This document shows positions 4,794 through 5,656 of a DNA stretch of 5,656 nt, one piece after another. Origin of the DNA: an uncultured Chloroflexota bacterium (GTDB taxonomy: Bacteria > Chloroflexota > Anaerolineae > Aggregatilineales > Phototrophicaceae); contig CALKIA010000209.1 in NCBI GenBank assembly GCA_937988705.1, forward strand, positions 1 to 5,656. Direction: 5' to 3'. The position numbers and the translations under genes were made by a program. The notes beneath the pieces are model-generated. The model was not told the DNA's origin. It saw nothing but the letters and a program-made list of their open reading frames with translations, and did no database searches. Each line of letters starts with the position of its first letter. Position 1 is the stretch's first letter.

Positions 4794-5656
4794 TCAGAGC
4801 AGCGGTAGTTGCAGGGAAGGCGATAAATCCAGCGGTGCGGCGTCGCTTTCCGGCTCGATGACGCCCGTTTCCAGCGCATCGACCGCGGCGACGAGTGCGT
4901 CAGCGTCGGGCAGCGCGAGCGCGCCTTGTGCGGCGAGCGCTTGATTGCCGCTGGCGTCCATAGCGAGCGTGAACACGCGCCGCCCCTGTTCGAAGGCGCG
5001 GCGCGCGGCGTGCATCGCCCCGCCATCGTGCTCGGTTTGCACGACGATCAGCGCTTCGCATAGGCCGCTGATGATCCGGTTGCGCGCCACCAGTGCGGGC
5101 GGTGACGGATGCGCTTCGGGGTGCGCCTCGCTGATCAGCGCTGTGACCGACTCGGCGAGCGGTCGATTCTCTGGCGGGTAGAGGTTGAGCACGCCACTGC
5201 CCAGCACGGCGATGGTGGGGCTGTTCGCCGCCAGCGCGCCCATGTGGCCACCCGTATCAATGCCTAGTGCCAGCCCGCTCACGATGATCCAGCCGCGTTT
5301 GGCGAGTTCGTAGCCAAGGCGTTTTGCCATGAGCAGCATTTCGGGTTTGGGGTTGCGCGTGCCGACGATGGCGGCGCAGCGTCCGACCGGAAGATCGCCG
5401 CGCACGAACAACAGCGGCGGCGGGTCGGGGATGCGTTTGAGCAGCGCAGGATACGCGGCATCACCGAGCGTGATCAACCGGATGCCCGCGCTTTCCCAGC
5501 GCGCCACCGAAGCCGCGACCGCCTCTACGTCGATGCGTCGGATCGCGGCGGCCAATTTCACGCCGATCCCCGGCACGCGATCCAGCGCGCGTTCATCCGC
5601 CCGGAGAATCGCGTCGAGATCGCCGTTGAAATAAGTCCACAGCGCGCGCAGTTTCT
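4794..5656 (-). CDS. dprA: DprA/Smf-like DNA-processing protein, 5' end beyond the window
   Basis: DprA loads RecA on incoming single-stranded DNA during natural transformation. The open frame continues to the window edge (287 codons visible), and a GTG at 5576 is internal. Seen in order from the edge: a helix-hairpin-helix segment (DRVPGIGVKLAAAI); the start of the Rossmann domain (AAIVGTRNP); SGLALGID with a following GH (DprA usually has AH); VLGSGVLNLYPPEN; SEAHP; RNRIISGL; and EQGRRVF. These are DprA hallmarks. Two canonical stretches are changed: SGSLxTA reads DGGAMHA, and the VPG after 'VF' is AMD. The protein ends about 30 residues after the Rossmann core, so there is no winged-helix domain at the C-terminus. 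It could be a diverged DprA paralogue rather than the housekeeping one. Confidence 0.85.
   Translation of the reverse strand, partial: KLRALWTYFNGDLDAILRADERALDRVPGIGVKLAAAIRRIDVEAVAASVARWESAGIRLITLGDAAYPALLKRIPDPPPLLFVRGDLPVGRCAAIVGTRNPKPEMLLMAKRLGYELAKRGWIIVSGLALGIDTGGHMGALAANSPTIAVLGSGVLNLYPPENRPLAESVTALISEAHPEAHPSPPALVARNRIISGLCEALIVVQTEHDGGAMHAARRAFEQGRRVFTLAMDASGNQALAAQGALALPDADALVAAVDALETGVIEPESDAAPLDLSPSLQLPLL

Noticed and set aside
1..5656. CRISPR array, tRNA, rRNA or riboswitch
   Set aside because: There are no regularly spaced repeats, no cloverleaf with a TTCGA-type loop, and no recognisable rRNA or riboswitch core on either strand.

Overview
The window looks like a piece of a GC-rich bacterial chromosome, most likely a member of the Chloroflexota (Anaerolineae-like). 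This is an inference. It rests on the Thr/Pro-rich 'TPTFTPTAT' tail after a secreted beta-propeller, on exported proteins of unknown function, and on the general gene style. No rRNA or tRNA is present to confirm it.

Layout from left to right. Bases 1-150 are non-coding and hold small inverted repeats. Next comes a minus-strand block: a short HicA/HicB toxin-antitoxin pair (hicA 1737-2021, hicB 1511-1753), followed by a 419-residue exported protein of unknown function (151-1410). The exported protein has its own promoter and a strong ribosome binding site. A plus-strand gene (2207-3328) encodes a seven-bladed WD40-like propeller with an N-terminal export signal. It is clearly richer in A+T than its flanks and its 3' end looks broken. 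From about 3289 to 3829 there is a graveyard. It holds the last ~34 codons of a DDE transposase, the first ~75 codons of a second copy of the exported protein, and a 26-codon piece of a second hicB. The right third holds an intact SAM-dependent methyltransferase (3927-4772, plus) that converges on a DprA/Smf-like gene running off the right edge (minus).

The main result is a decayed segmental duplication. The order hicB then exported-protein gene occurs twice on the same strand, once intact and once as remnants, with the propeller gene between them. A transposase terminus lies exactly where the propeller gene and the second exported-protein copy are both cut. This suggests that an insertion sequence entered here and that later deletion removed most of it together with its neighbours. 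The promoter, ribosome binding site and signal-peptide stretch (~150 bp) is almost identical in the two copies, while the adjacent mature-protein codons have diverged strongly. That mosaic suggests gene conversion or selection on the 5' module.

A shared element, TGCC-TATAAT-GGC(A), places an inverted repeat over the -10 box at the promoters of both exported-protein copies and of hicA. hicA also has a second, extended -10 box only 4 nt before its preferred start codon. I see no CRISPR array, tRNA, rRNA or complete mobile element, and no clearly new multi-gene system. The HicAB/exported-protein unit with its shared promoter element is the best candidate for closer study.
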